In this document: piece after piece, positions 13,228-26,177 of the stretch
How positions within the stretch are numbered: position 1 is the stretch's first letter
Layout of the letters: every line of letters begins with the position of its first letter
NCBI GenBank assembly: GCA_019925795.1
Contig: CM034312.1
Span: 22,471,914-22,535,913 of the forward strand
DNA from: Dendrobium chrysotoxum
Lineage: Eukaryota > Streptophyta > Magnoliopsida > Asparagales > Orchidaceae
Direction of reading: 5' to 3'
DNA: 64,000 bases
Position numbers and translations under genes: made by a program
Notes under the pieces: model-generated
The model's input: the letters and a program-made list of their open reading frames with translations, nothing else
Database searches by the model: none
Told to the model about the DNA's origin: nothing

Positions 13228-14289
13228 TGTAATAACCCGTATTTTGACCCAGCTAAATAAATTTTTTTTGAAGTCATATTAAGTCCAAATTATAATTCAT
13301 CTTCGCCATAGTATTTTAATAGTAGTATTTTACTTACACAAAATTTTTCATAATTTTTAGGCACCTATGAAAATTCTTAAGAAATTAGTACCTATCGGTA
13401 CAAGTGAGGATTTCAAAGACCGTCAGGTGTCCGTTTTAAAAACTGATTTCACCAATATTTTTAAATAAAATGACTTATTTTATGGATATTTTTTTATAAT
13501 TTTTAAAGTCTTAAAATAATTTATTTAAATTTTATACTAAAGAATTAATTAAACTAAATATTATATTAATATTATATTAAAATATCTTATTCTATTGTAA
13601 CCTTTATTAAAATCATTCATTTTTTCTTCATTCGGTTGAAACAGTGAAATGGATTGTGATATTAAGAGATAAATATAAGAAAGAGAAAATAAAACTTAGG
13701 ATTTGGAGGTCGCAGAGTGATTTTCGTCAGTTGACGCAGTTGGGAGATTTATTCATCTCACTGTAAGGAACCTTTACCCTATTTCTGATTTCAAAGATTT
13801 TATGTTTTTGATATTTTTCTGATCAAATTTATGTTTTCTTTATAGAAAAATGTAAAAAACTTTTTATTAGCAAAACTTTCACCGCATAATTTTTTGTGTG
13901 TTATAGATATTGAGATTATGCAAGTTTTGAGTATTTCTTTGAGATTTTTTATTGGGTGATTTTGAAAATATAGTGATTTTTATCTACTCAAAAATTTATT
14001 TTGACCTTTAAAAATAGTGGTGTAATATAATAAAAGTCTTAAAACATCGTTTACATAATCCCTGATAATTTGGTAATTTTTTGAAAATGTACATTTTTGC
14101 CTAATTTGATTCTTTGTTGTCTACCATTATGATATTTTGACATCTTCTTAATTAAGCTCAATTATACTTTACTTGCTGTAATGCATTAAAAATAGATGTG
14201 GATATGTGCTTGAGTAATAGTAGATCGCTATTACTGTTATAGTATTGTGATAATAGTGTACGTGTGTGTGTTGACCTCATTTTTGTATG

Positions 14290-14960
14290 AGGTTAGTAGG
14301 ACCAATCTAGACCTTAGGATCTTCCCAATCCTTAGGATCAATCCTAACCCTAGGATCAATCTAATCCTAGGTCGATCCAGACTTTAAGATCAATCCAGAT
14401 TCAAATCATTCATGACCCCAAATCAACACAACTTAAGGCTAACCTAGACTCTAGGATCCTCCTAGACTTTAGACCCTAGGATCTATTCTAGACCCTAGGA
14501 TTCTGCCAGACTCTAGATCATATGATCTTCTTAGACCCTAGGATCTATTCTAGACCCTAGAATTCCTCTAGATCCTTCTAGATCTTAGGATCATTCTAGA
14601 CTTTAGGATCCTCCTAGAATATAGACTTTAGGATCTATTCTAGATCCTAAGATTTTTCTAGACCCTAAACCCTAGGACTTTTAGACTCCAGGATCTTCCT
14701 AGACTTCAGTCCTTACGATCTATTCTAGACCATAGGATCAATTCAGGTCCTAGATCAATCTATCCTCCAGATTATTTTAGATCTTGGGATTCTCCTAGAT
14801 CCACAGCTTAAGACTTTTCTAGATACTAGGATTCTTTTAGATCCTAGACTTTAAGACTTTCCTAGACCCTAGGATTCTCTTAGACTCCAGGTTCTTAGAT
14901 CTACCCAGATTCTAGGATCAGCCTAGACCTTAGATCAATCTAGATCTAGGATTAATCCAA
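14290..14960. repeat. CTAGACCCTAGGATC minisatellite
   Basis: Some 20 or more imperfect repeats built on CTAGACCCTAGGATCT or CTAGACTTTAGGATC, spaced roughly 20-40 bases. The equivalent part of copy 1 (about 3885-3960) has only a few such units, so this block has expanded in copy 2. Confidence 0.85.
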
Positions 14961-15539
14961 ACCTTCATTCAATTCAAACTTCAATCAATCCAGACTTTGA
15001 TCCATATCCTCAATTCAAACCTTGATCAAAATCCAGAATTCAATCCAATTCAAAATCCAAACTCTAATTCAAATCTTGATTCTACCTTTGATCAAACTTT
15101 AATCATATCCTATCACTTATGATCTCTAGATGATCATAAATGATTTGAGTAATTCAAATCCAATCATTCAAACTCAAAATCTAGCTCAAAACCAGAAATC
15201 CAGATGAAATTCCAAGGCCAAAGGTCTAAGTCCTGAAAGCCTTTTCCAGTGAATCTTTGAATATTTCAAAACCCTATCAAATGACCTCTGATTTAAGGTC
15301 TATCAGTTTCACACTGATTTGAAATGTCTATGGAGGCAACCCTCCAAATTTGAGCTCATTCTGAGGTCTCTAACCCCAGAAACTGAATTGAAATCCAAAG
15401 GCTGTAAAACCTTCAAATATTTACAATCTATGCCACTGGACCTGCCATGCAGTGGATCCTGACCTTGGAGCCTTCTCCAAACCCTCAAATCACTTCCAGA
15501 CCCTTGATTATGACCCATTAAGCAATAAACTATATTTTG

Positions 15540-16220
15540 TTGGACTCAATTTGACCCCTAGTTGACCAGGGGTCAAAATGACCAAAATACCCTTTTGGGG
15601 TCCAAATGCACTTTTCAAACCAAATGACCTCCAAATTGCTTGGAACCACTTCCAATAATTGTTAAATATCAAACCCAACCTGTTAGACCCAAATCCAAAC
15701 CCTGGGTCAATCTAGTTGACCAAGTCAACCAGGTTGACCAAATAGATCCCTTAAGGGTCAAAACAGGTAATTCTGACCAAATGACCTCCTCAGACCTTGA
15801 GACCACCTCCATTGGTCTCCAAATGTCAAATCAAATCTGTTGAGCCTAATCCCAGACCCTGGACCCACCTGGTTGACCAAATCAACCAGGGTTGACCTAA
15901 GGGCCCATTAAGGGCCCAAATAGGTCATTTTGACCAAATGACCTCTCTAGACCCTGTGACCACCACCAATAGATTTAGAATATTATTTTGAATTTGTTGG
16001 ATTCACTTTTAGCCCTTGGGTCAACTTGGTTGACCAAGTCAACCAGGGTTGACCTAATAACCCATTAGGAGTTTAAACAGGTCATTTGACCCAAATGACC
16101 TATTTAACCTCTGAAAATACTTCTACCAGACTCCAGATACCCAATCAAACCTGTCAAGCCCAAATCTTGATCCTGGGTCAACTTGGTTGACCAAGTCAAC
16201 CTAGGTTGACTACTTCAAAC
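15540..16220. repeat. Tandem array of TTGACC palindromes, copy 2
   Basis: Five diverged units of about 150-170 bp, each with (G)GTTGACCAAGTCAACC or a close variant near 15550, 15715, 15870, 16030 and 16190. The units also share an AATGACCT core and a (C)CCTTAAGGG-like core. This array and its copy-1 counterpart give dense W-box-type sites. Confidence 0.75.
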
Positions 16221-19200
16221 CTTTAAGCTCTTTTATATCAAATCAAGCCCTAGATCAATATCAAACTCCCTCAATTTCCTCTGGCCATATTCCCCAATGA
16301 TTTAGATTTGACTGGACCCATTGACCTAGTCAACTGAGTCCAAATCTAGTCAAACTTGACTCATTTAGCTCAAAATCAACTCAACCATCCAACTCAAGTT
16401 TTCTAAATCTCTAAACCCTCAAGCTCATACCAATAAACAATTCAAGCATATCTAAATAAATTTGAAGTCAAATCACTTTGGGTCTTGACTTGGTCAAACC
16501 CATTCAACCTATGATCCTTAAATGACATGAGATCATTTCAAGCCATTTGAATCTTATGAAATATCCAAGCTTCATTACACCTTTAAAACTAATCCACTTC
16601 ATGATTGAAATCTATCCAAGCCATGGGTTAAGTAAAGCAAAGTGGATTTGACCAAGTCAACTCACTTGAACTTGGTCAAATCCCACCATACATTCAATCA
16701 TTTCCCTTAAACCTCCTTAAATCAATTCCACCAGCAAATCATGTTCTCCCTCATGACATCAGCATTTCTTTGACTGTTGACTAGTCAAATTTAGTCAACA
16801 AAGGGAATTGGAGGGGTCAAAGTGGTCAAAACCCCATTTAAACCTAAACCCATTTAATCACTCCAACTCCAGCAAGTTTAAGTGTTCTCTAGAAGCTTCT
16901 TAAGTCATTTTTAATCCATGGATTAATCCTTAAACCAGCCATAATCAAAATCATGTGCCAAAAGGACAAAGACACCTTTCCACATCATTGTCCTTTGGTA
17001 CCTTTGATTCTCCTGCTCCCTAACAAACTTGGGACATTTGTCAAGCATCCAGGACCCCAATTAGTTAATCCTAGCCATCCATTTAGGCTGGGGAGGATTT
17101 AATAGGTTAAAAACCCAAAAATCAAGATCATTCTAACTCTCTCATTCTCTCACTACCTTAAACCTTTCCAGACGAGCTCTTTGTTCGTTTGAGCTCCCAG
17201 CACCCTCTCATATATCTTCCAACCAAAATACAGCCGGTCAAAGCTCGCCGGCGATCATATTCCGGTAAGCCAAAGCTGTTTTCCGTCTAGGGGCTACACC
17301 GTCCAATCCAGAGCTCGTCTAGCCGTGGTTTCAACAAAGAAAATAAGCGTATATAGTCTACAAGTTCAGAGAATCCAAAAATACCCAAATCCAACGGTTA
17401 GTTTGCTCAAAATCCTAAACCCTAGGTATAAACACTTAGATTAAATTAGATTTTTATTAAGCACTTTCTAAACTTTGAAAATATATCCACATTAATTCTC
17501 TTCATTAAGAGAGTCTATGTTTAAAATTCTAGGTCAAATGGTTGAGTCGTTTGCAAGAACGGTCCGATAAACCAATTTCTAGGGTTTATAACTCGTCTGC
17601 ATGCATATACGAAATGTGGACCGTTGATCATACGATCAACGGTGCAGATTTCATCATATCCTGCTTTATTCAACCGCGCTGGGCTTCCCACTGTCCAGAT
17701 CTCCGTATGGAGTCATCTGAGCCGTTGATTCAATCGCACGCTCAATCCAACGGCGCCCACTCTCTGCTGACGCGGATTATGGAAAGCGCGTGGGTCCCAC
17801 CGCTGGCCAAACCGCATGGTAATGATTGTGCGGCGGTGCAATCATTACCAATGATTGCCCGCCGCCACACGGTTTCGGATCCGTGAATCCCGTCGCGCCA
17901 TGTGGCATCCTCAGCAGCCGTTAGATTTAGTTTTTTTTATTTTAAATTTAATTTTAATTATTTTAAATCAGAAAGTTTTAAAAAATCATTGAAAATTGAA
18001 TTTAAATCCAAAAATTTAATATAATATATCAAACTGTTTGTAATTTCAAGAGCTTTAATCAAAAATTAAATTAAATTTAAAATATTATATATATTTTAAA
18101 TTATCACAAATATTAAATATTTCATGTTTTTAATTAATATTTAATTATAAATAATCAAAATATCTTTTAAAATCTAAATTATTACTCTAAATATTTTCAA
18201 ACTTCAAATAAAAATAATTGGAGCATTTTACTTTAAAATTAGATTTTATTTAAAATATTTTCATTAAATAAGTTGGATATTTTCCAATACCATAATGTTT
18301 AATTAATATTAAATAAAATATTCTATAATATTTTAATTAGCATTAAGCAAAATATTCTGTGATATTTAAATATTTTGATTTTAAATTATTTTGAAGTTTG
18401 AAACTTAATTTATTTTAAATAATTTAGTCTATTTAATCATTTTAATATTTAATTGATATTTAGTTGATTATTTTCAAAACCAAATATTTATTTTTAAATT
18501 ATATCAAAAATCAGTGGATCTCTCAGATTATTTTTAATTGATGATATTTTTACTTATCTTATTTTAAAATTTATATTATTATATATAGGTTTTATATATA
18601 AGTATATTTTAAAACCCACTTTAAAATTATATAAATTTAAATTTTTTAAAATTTGAGAGATCACATGGGGTTTTAAACATGGACTAGGCATGATTGAATG
18701 GAATTCATGTGGATTAGTGATTAATCGATGTATAATCATTTTGTTGATTATTCATTGATTAGTCACTCCATTAATTAAGCTTTAATTTGAGTTGCATGCT
18801 TAGGGTACACACCACTTAGTTTTAAGGCTCTTTTAGATCTAGGGTTATGATTGTGATTATGTATGCATGTTTATTTGTATGTTAGTCAAGGGCCTAGAAA
18901 CTTTGATTCAAACCCAATTAAACTTAATGTCATCAATAAGGACAATAATTAAGGACTTTGGTTAGAAAATTTAGAATAATTCTAATAATTAGGATACACT
19001 TCAAATTGACTTAAAACTTTGAACACTTGAACTTAGTGACACTCTCAGCCTTAGAAAAATTTCCCACTGAATTTTGAAGTCATTAAGTACCTTAATTAAT
19101 TTAATCAAAATTGAACCTTAATTAAGCCTTAAAACCCTCCAGAAAATATAATAAATCAAGTTTAAACCCAAAAATTATAAACAATACCTCAAACTGACCA

Positions 19201-22200
19201 TAATTAAAACCTTAACAAATAAAAAATAAAAGCCCCTTGACTAGACTTCAAAATTAAGTTTAATTTAAGTTTAATTGAAATTCAATATTTAATTAATTTA
19301 ATTAATTAAAAATAATTAAAAATTCCAGAAATTTTCCAAACACTTGAAGATCACTCCTTAGGTCATTCCTGACCTTTGGAGTTGATTTCAAGGAGTTTGG
19401 AGGTCATTTGAATTCAAATCACAAAAAGACCTTTAATTAAATAATTTTAAAAATTCAATAAATACTCAAAACTTTGAAAATTCATAACTAATTCAAATAA
19501 ATTCTAAATTGAGCAAACTCAAAGGCATATGACTCATCTTAAGGTCTAATATTTATTAAAAATATTAAGTTTCCAGAAATCAATCAATTTTGAAAAATTT
19601 AATTTTTGGTCAAACCTAGTTCAAATTCAAGTCAAAACTTCAAACCTTCATAATAAAATATAAAAAAATTCAATTTCAGTGTACTTACTGTCTAACTGAT
19701 CATATTAAGGTATAGTATTTTAATAAAATATTAAATTTCTAGAAAACTCTTTAAATCAAAAAGTCAAATTTTGACCCTTGAATTAAATGAATAAAATAAT
19801 CCAGAAAATCCCAAAATTTAATAAATCATTCAAAATTCCAAAAAACATTAATTCAAACTTAAAACCAGCAATCAATCAATCTAAATAAAATTTATCAACT
19901 CTTAAACCCTTAATTAAACTTAAAGCACTTAATTATACAGAGTACCACTGGGTAACCCAAGCCTACGAGGCTATTAAATTAGGCCCAAGGAAGGTGAAAT
20001 AAACTTCACGGCCTCGGTGTGCAATAAAGGTGGTATCCAATAAATAATCAAAATCAATTTTAAAATCAAATTTAAACCATTAACATTTAAATCTCAATCA
20101 CATTCTCCCTAAAGCCTTTTCAACCAATCAGAATCTTTAACAACTTTAACTAATGATCTTACTTAGGACATATCAAACCCACACAACCTGTATACACACT
20201 TTAGATGGTTTGCTAGGACAACCAACTCTAGTTTTAGGCTAGGCCGGTGTTTACTTTTCTACTGTGTGCCGGGTTTTCGAGCTTTTACTGCATGATGTTT
20301 GCTAGTAGTAGAATTGATGTGTTTATTTATTTAAATTTCAGCATTCTATGATGTAACTGATTATGCGTTAGATCTACCCTTAGGTTAAGGATGATTTATA
20401 CTAATCTAATCTTATGCAGGTGGCCATGCTCATACAGGGCATTAAATAAAGGGGGCAAATAATTAAGCTTTAAAAATTGACATGCTTTGTGCAGATGCTA
20501 AGCATGCTAAGACCCCCTTTAAAATTAAAAGAGCATGGCCAAATATGGCTGGTTTGAGCATTTCAAAATTTTAAAAATATTAACTGCTTGAGATGAATTA
20601 TAATTGCTTGGGATATCATTTTTAAACTGCTGATTATTAGGATAACCTTGCAGGATCGAGTCTAGATTTTTCAATTTTGATCAATGTAATTTGATATGAA
20701 TTTAAGTTGTAATGTGTTAAGTACTTTGAGATTGGGATGTTTAAACATCCAATTTGGAATCCAAAGAGGAAGGGACATTCCTTAGGGGAGAGTTCCCATC
20801 CATTTAGAGATCCAAATTAGGATGAATGTCAAATATCCAAAGAGAAAAGATAACACCCCTATTCAGGGGGAGTTTCTTTTGATTTGGATATCCAGACCCG
20901 ACGATCCAAGGAGTTTCAAGAAGACGAAGAAGTGAAGAACGAGAAGAATCTCAAATCTCAAAGTCACTTGAGTCTTAAGAGTAGAATCCTGGTTATTATC
21001 AGTGGTACCCGACCACTTTATTTTCCTGCAGACTCTGGGTTGTATAATTAAGTGGCACTTGCCACATGGACTTTCAGTTTGAGCACTTATTTAATTAATT
21101 TAATTATTTAATTAATTTGATTACCTGATGTTGATTGCGATTAAGGACCCGCATGCTTTTAGTACTTTTTTTTGGCGCTCTTGCATGTCGATTTTGATTT
21201 AGCCTGGAACCTGATCAGAGGCTCGTGAGGGTACGGTCATGAACTATTTCTACTTTAACTAAAATTTAAAAACTTTAGGCTCAAATAGAAACTCTAACGA
21301 TTTTAAGAAGTAAGCTCGGACTCACCGGGAGTTTTTTATGCATTCATATTAACTTTTCTCTACCTCGTTAGGCACCTCCCCGCCTGCAGGTTTTGGCAGA
21401 CCACCTGACCTATTAGGGTGCAGTTCTGTCCAAGGGGATGTTGTGCAATCTCTAGGATAAAACCTATTTTTTAAGCCTGATTTTAAAACTACTACATGTT
21501 GATTTAAGCATTTCATCGAATCAACTAGTATGCATTGTATTAGTAACAAATTAAAATGAGTCTAATTCTTAATTATATTTTATTTAGACATCTCACCCAA
21601 TATGTGTTAAGGAGTTAATTAGGAATCTGCTCTAGATGTCAGCCCCGCTCTCCTTAAACTAATCTTAAATAATGTCCTTAACCACTCTTTTATAAAAGAC
21701 CGACACATGGTTTTAAAGCACTTAGGTGGTTTAGCTGGCTCCCCAATCCAGGCCGGGGTAAGTCCAGATTGCATTGCATTAGCTAGGTTCTGGGTCACTG
21801 ACTTTAGTACCCAATTTTAAACTTAGGTTCTGAGGCAGATGTTCAATCCTAAGACCTCAACCTTCCGGGAATCTAATTCCTACTTTCTAATAAAATTGAT
21901 CACTCAAACATTAAATCCCTTTCAATCTAATTTAAGCCCAATACTTAGGATAGTTTGAGGTATTTTTGAAGTAATTCAGAATCTCAAGACACTTCCTACT
22001 CTTCTTCCTTTGATTCTAGAAATAAGTGCTCAACCTTGAACCATTCCCACTTGAAATCCCAGTCCTTAACCTCCTTTGATATCAAGCTTTGAAATCTTTA
22101 ATAAAATTCGTATCGCTATTTTAATCGAGAGTTTTCATAGGAAATTTCTGATTTCCTGTGATGTAATTAACTACGAGGGCTTGTGCTCATAGGAGATTTA

Positions 22201-23722
22201 GAAACCCAGACCTGATTTTAAAATTAAGATTTGCAAAACCCTCAATTAATTATCTTTGGAAAAATTAACTTTACGATCATTATCGTCATCTCCAAACGAT
22301 CAATAGTGATTGATAACTTCTTTCTCTGGAAAGATATATTAATTACTATCGTAAGTTTGATTATGAGATCAATGATCCTCTTATCTAAATTATTGTAGTT
22401 AAATATTCGATTGAATACTCATTTTGATCCTTCAGGGTCATATGTAGTTCGTTCTTAAATTTAACTACGATAATCCGGATAGATTCAAAGCTTTGAAATT
22501 TGAACCCATTAGGGAACGATATGTTCACCTCTCGAGATAATTTATCATTCATAATGAGCATTCAATTTCAGAATTAAAAATTCTAGAAATTAAATATTTT
22601 CCAAAGAAAATTAAACCTTTTTCAAAACAATATTTTTCAATCAAACAGTGTGAAAAAATAAGTAAAGACTAGTTGACATGTTGGTTGGAGACTGATTGAC
22701 TTGTACAGGATGGTGGGTCGACGGACTTTCCTTTAAATACTATAATTTGGTGTTATCCTCTACTAATTTATGTGATTCACTGGTTGGGAGTTATGAGGAG
22801 ATTATTATTGTGCCGACGGACAAAGAGTGACGACTCTATTTACTAAGCCAATAGTTTACTAATATTGATACTAACATTGAAAAACATCATGATAGCGAGG
22901 ACTTCTTACTTATTTAGTGTGACTACTGAAATGCATATTTTGAGGTATTATTCTTATTATTATACAGATTTATTAGTACTGCTTGAATTTACTGGAATTG
23001 TATTATTCTACTACTCCTGCCACTAGATTATTATTATTACTGATTTAGATAATGATATTATTGATACTGTTGATTAATTATACTGATACTAAGCATGTGA
23101 TATACTGAGCACGTGATATAGAATACATGGATAGTATGGATACACTTTTATATGATTTTACTATATTGATATTATTTCAACAGTCTTTATCGATGTTTTG
23201 ATTTGATGCTTTATACGATTTTTGGCTTTTACATCGTAGTGTTTTACAATTTATAGATTATACTACTGCTGCATGTGAATTTATTTCTATACTAATTTAA
23301 TGATCATATGAATGCTACTGTTATGATTTGATTGTTGACATGCATATTACTTCTTTGATGTGCTTTGAGTTGAGTTGTAGGTTTTGGTGATCTGCTGGGC
23401 TTTTTAAGCTCATTATATGTGATTAAATGATTTCAGATCAAGGTAGAGGATAAGGAGTATGATTGACACAGATTACTCAAGTTTTTTTTATTTTAACTAT
23501 TCTTTTATACTCAGGACATGATGGATATGTGATATATTTATGTAGATCCTGAGTAGTATATATAATTTTTGGGATTTAATATCGATGTGCACATTAATAT
23601 TTTGAATTATAGAATATATTTTGCTGTTTATTATCGATAGATGATATTTGATAGCTCTGGTTGTTATTTATTAAAATGTTAAAAGAATAATTCTTTCAAT
23701 TTAGATTTTGGGGCATCATAAT

Positions 23723-23734
23723 TGATATCAGAGC
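23723..23734 (+). other. Primer-binding site of the long-LTR element
   Basis: TGATATCAGAGC differs by one base from the initiator tRNA-Met site TGGTATCAGAGC. It begins two bases after the 5' LTR edge at 23720 and fixes the plus-strand orientation. Confidence 0.8.
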
Positions 23735-23989
23735 ATAGTTATTGGAAGAATTAATTGTTATCAGAGCTATAGGATTTGATTGTGAGTCGGGTAGATTGGG
23801 TAGATTAAGATGCATTAGTTCGCATGCATAATTGAATGACATATGATAGAATGAACTGCATGATTGTATGATTTTTGATGAGTTTTGATTTGATTTGAGT
23901 TTTGATTGTATGGATTTTATTTATATCGATTTTGTGCCCGAATTCTTAAGGGAAATGTAGGGGATGGTATTTTTTTAATGTCGGTAGAT

Positions 23990-26172
23990 TGTAATAACCC
24001 GTATTTTGACCCAACTAAATAATTTTTTCTGAAGTCATATAAGTTCAAATCACAATCCGACTTCACCATAGTATTTTGATTGCAGTATTTTACTTACATG
24101 AATATTTTTGTAATTTTTGGGCAACTATAAAAATCCTTAAGAAATTGGTACCTATCGGTACAAGTGAGGATTTCGTGACCGTTAGGTGTCCATTTTACAA
24201 ATAAATTTCAACGATATTTTTTAAATAAAATAATTTATTTTATGGATAATTTTATGTAATTTTTAAAATCTTAAAATAATTTATTTGAATTTTATACTAA
24301 AGAATTGATTAAATTAAATATTATATTAATATTATATTAAAATATCTTATTCCATTGTAACCTTTATTAAAACCATTCATTTTTTCTTCATTTGGCAGAA
24401 ATAGTGAAATGGATTGTGATATTAAGAGATAAAGATAAGAAAGAGAAAATAAAACTTAGGATTTGGAGGCCACGGAGCGATTTTTGTCTGTTGACGCAGT
24501 TGGAAGATTTGTTCATCTCACTGTAAAGAACCTTTATCCTATTTCTGATTTTAAAGATTTTATGTTTTTAATATTTTTCTGATCAAATTTATATTTCCGT
24601 TACTAAAAAACTTGAATAACTTTAAATTGGCAAAACTTTCACTGCGCAACTCTTTGTATGTTATAGATATTGAGATTATGCACGTTTTGAGTATTTATTT
24701 GAGATTTTTACCGGGAATTTTGAAAATACAGTGATTTTTATTTACGCAGAAATTTATTTTGACCTCTAAAAATAGTGGTATAGTATAATAAAAGTCTTAA
24801 AACATCGTTTTACATAATCCATGGTAATTTGATAATTTTTTAAAAATGTATATTTTTGCCTAATATGATTCTTTGTTGTCTATTGTTATGACATTTTGGC
24901 ATCTTCTTAATTAAGCTCAATTATGCTTTATTTGGTGCAATGCATTGAAAATGGATGTGAATATATGCTTGAGTAATAGCTGATCGTTATTACTATTATA
25001 GTATTGTGATAATAATGTACGTGTGTGAAAAAAATAAGTAAAGACTTATTGACTCATTGGTTGGAAACTGATTGACCTGTATAGGATGGTGGGCCAATAG
25101 GCTTTCCTTTAAATACTACAATTTGGTGTTATCTTCTACTAATTCACGTGATACATTAGTTGGGAGTTATAAAGAGATTATTACTGTGCCGACGGACAAA
25201 GAGTGACGACTCTATTTACTGAGCCAATTGCTTACTAATACTGATACTAACACTGAAAAATATCATGACAGCCAGGACTTCTTACTTGTTTAGTGTAACT
25301 ACTGAAATGCATATTTTGAGATATTATTCTTATTATTGTACAGATTTATTATTACTACACCGATTTACTAGTATTACATTATTCTACTGCTCCAACCATT
25401 GGATTGTTATTATTACCGATTTAGATACTAATATTATTGATATTACTGATTAACTGTATTGATATTAAGCATGTGATATAATGAGCGTGAGATATAGAAT
25501 ACCTGAATAGTATGGATACACTCTTATATGATTTTACTATATTGACATTATTTTAATAGTCTTTATCGATGTTTTGATTTGATGCTTTATACTATTTCTG
25601 TACTAAATGGTATTATGAATACGATAATTGCTTTATAGATTGGATACTCATACCAGTTTTTTTCTTTACTGTCTTTCGTGCTGTAGTGTTTTACAATTTA
25701 CAGATTATACTACTGCTATATGTGAATTTTACTATTTTTGTACTAATTCAATGATCATATGAATGCAACTATTATGATTTGATTGTTGACATGCATATTG
25801 CTCCTTTACCTTGCTTTGAATTCAGTTGTAGGTTTTGGTGATCTGCTGGGCTTTTTAAGCTCATTATATATGGTTAAATAATTTCAGGTCAGGGTAGATG
25901 ATCAGGAGTGTGATTGACCCGGATTACTTAGATTTTGTTTCTTTTTATTTTAGCTATTCTTTTATACTCAGGATAGGATGGATATATGATATGATTGGGT
26001 AGATCCTAAGTATTATATATAATTTTTGGGATTTAATATAAATATGTACATTAATATTTTGAATTATAGAATATATTTTACTGTTTATTATTGATAGATA
26101 ATATTAGATAGCTCTAGTTGTTATTTAAGATTAAAAAAATAATTCTTCTAATTTAGAATCTGGGCCATCACA
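23990..26172 (+). repeat. 3' LTR of the long-LTR element, uninterrupted
   Basis: A 2183-bp LTR, TGTAATAACCC...GGGCCATCACA. It shares CCTATCGGTACAAGTGAGGA and many other blocks with the 5' LTR. Differences between the two LTRs are mainly substitutions and small indels. No ORF of note. Confidence 0.85.
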
Positions 26173-26177
26173 AGACA

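Larger units (their letters stand above)
14269..22647 (+). mobile_element. Giant non-coding TG...CA element, copy 2 (probable solo LTR)
   Basis: Starts TGTTGACCTCATTTTTGTAT, ends TTTTTCAATCAAACA, with a perfect 5-bp direct repeat GTGTG on both sides (14264-14268 and 22648-22652). The uninterrupted target is visible in the other LTR of the host element near 25020-25030, which independently proves the insertion boundaries. It is 8379 bp, about 2.1 kb longer than copy 1, partly from an expanded minisatellite (14300-14960). Landmarks match copy 1 in the same order: TTGACC array 15540-16220, GC-rich block 17600-17930, GTGCCGGG...TTTCGAG near 20270, ATACAGGGCAT near 20435, TTAGGCACC near 21370. No protein domain was found; ORFs inside it are short and chance-like. 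Confidence 0.8.
13228..23720 (+). repeat. 5' LTR of the long-LTR element, split by an insertion
   Basis: First half 13228-14268 and second half 22653-23720, together about 2.1 kb, aligned collinearly with 23990-26172. At the break the second LTR reads GTACGTGTGTGAAAAAAATA, which confirms the pre-insertion sequence. Confidence 0.85.
13228..26172 (+). mobile_element. Non-autonomous element with 2.2-kb LTRs and a 269-bp interior
   Basis: Two long direct repeats, both starting TGTAATAACCCGTATTTTGA, lie at 13228-23720 (itself split by the insertion 14269-22647) and 23990-26172. A perfect 5-bp direct repeat AGACA flanks the whole (13223-13227 and 26173-26177). The interior, 23721-23989, is only 269 bp: it begins with a primer-site match (TGATATCAGAGC) and ends with purine-rich AAGGGAAATGTAGGGGATGG before the second LTR. 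There is no gag or pol. The element interrupts the RNase H part of the surrounding gypsy element. Without the nested insertion it would be about 4.6 kb. Mobilisation must have come from another element. Confidence 0.85.

Noticed and set aside
17542..17886. 114-codon plus-strand ORF
   Set aside because: It falls in the GC-rich block of giant element copy 2; the matching block in copy 1 (6000-6290) has no equivalent frame, so the ORF is not conserved.
25265..25453. 62-codon ORF in the long LTR
   Set aside because: The same stretch in the sister LTR (about 22895-23080) does not keep the frame; it is chance in LTR sequence.
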